Assembly: GCF_024734895.1 (NCBI RefSeq)
Contig: NZ_CP091430.1
Location: 226,001 to 290,000, forward strand
Origin: Paenibacillus spongiae
GTDB taxonomy: Bacteria > Bacillota > Bacilli > Paenibacillales > Paenibacillaceae
Reading direction: 5' to 3'
Length of the DNA: 64,000 nucleotides
In this document: piece by piece, positions 63,810 to 64,000 of the stretch
How the letters are laid out: every line of letters starts with the position of its first letter
Position numbering within the stretch: the stretch's first letter is position 1
Position numbers and translations under genes: made by a program
The notes under the pieces: generated by a model
Told to the model about the DNA's origin: nothing
The model's input: the letters and a program-made list of their open reading frames with translations, nothing else
The model's database searches: none

Positions 63810-64000
63810 ATGAAGTGGACGCGTTGGTTTCAATCGAATAAGAGTAAGGCGGAATTGAACAAAGAATCGAAAGCGGAGCTTCATCAGCTGTTTGCGGAAA
63901 TTCAAGCCGCCAAACAGGACTGGGATAATGCGGTGCGGTATTTTGAATATGCGCTAGGCAAGGATCAAATCGACTATGCCATCTTTGCAATCGAAGCGGC
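63810..64000 (+). CDS. yaaL: YaaL-like DUF2508 protein; 3' end outside window
   Basis: The first 63 codons of a gene running off the window. ATG 63810 has GGCGGGGG 5 bases upstream. The visible protein, MKWTRWFQSNKSKAELNKES then DWDNAVRYFEYALGKDQIDY and AIFAIEAA, matches the small DUF2508 family represented by B. subtilis YaaL, which also follows recR. Function unknown. Confidence 0.88.
   Translation, partial: MKWTRWFQSNKSKAELNKESKAELHQLFAEIQAAKQDWDNAVRYFEYALGKDQIDYAIFAIEA

Overview
The window looks like a chromosomal segment of an endospore-forming Gram-positive bacterium of the Paenibacillaceae (Paenibacillus/Cohnella type). The evidence is the GC-rich low-GC-phylum coding style, strong GGAGG ribosome binding sites with frequent GTG/TTG starts, RNA polymerase delta (rpoE), spo0F, a forespore-type penicillin-binding protein, T-box and c-di-AMP riboswitches, a Bacillus-type long SRP RNA, and gene orders shared with Bacillus (ywhD-pbpG-speE-speB, ywiB-argS-rpoE-pyrG-spo0F-fbaA-murA-rho-rpmE, scr-dnaX-yaaK-recR-yaaL). 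This taxonomic reading is inference. I found no tRNA or rRNA gene, CRISPR array, insertion sequence or prophage.

1-8.2 kb: the distal part of an ethanolamine-utilisation microcompartment operon (eutE-eutM-pduL/eutD-unknown-eutN-eutS-eutP-eutA-eutB-eutC), nearly all genes touching or overlapping, closed by a perfect bidirectional terminator. It makes the ammonia lyase (EutBC), its reactivase (EutA), the acetaldehyde dehydrogenase (EutE), the phosphotransacylase and three kinds of shell protein. The operon enters from the left, so regulators, EutL, EutH and others are outside the window. A shared small C-/N-terminal domain and amphipathic tail helices link several of its proteins.

8.2-25.6 kb: mostly single genes: exonuclease III, a metallo-beta-lactamase-fold enzyme, a propeller lipoprotein, a ribbon-helix-helix/ankyrin fusion, a secreted stalk-domain protein, a Bce-type two-component/ABC peptide-antibiotic module followed directly by uppP, a Dabb protein, a universal stress protein, a phytanoyl-CoA dioxygenase-like protein, an MFS transporter and an MHYT-GGDEF-EAL protein.

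25.6-43.7 kb: a 1522-residue Lhr-type helicase, an unknown ORF, an NlpC/P60 cell-wall hydrolase under a c-di-AMP riboswitch, a membrane protein, an M1 peptidase, ywhD, a stand-alone trpB, pbpG with a sigma-G-like promoter, speE-speB, and small genes.

43.8-55.2 kb: information-processing and central metabolism: a T-box-controlled argS, ywiB, a second argS, a subtilisin-like protease without signal peptide, rpoE, pyrG with a CTP-attenuation leader, spo0F with a sigma-H-like promoter, fbaA, murA.

55.3-64 kb: rho, a radical SAM enzyme of unknown substrate, rpmE, a lipoprotein, the SRP RNA, a PAS sensor kinase, dnaX, ybaB/yaaK, recR and the start of yaaL.

The most unusual items are the microcompartment domain shared by two operon proteins, the RHH-ankyrin fusion, the pair of dissimilar arginyl-tRNA synthetases with only one under T-box control, the radical SAM protein wedged between rho and rpmE, and the well-preserved RNA control elements.
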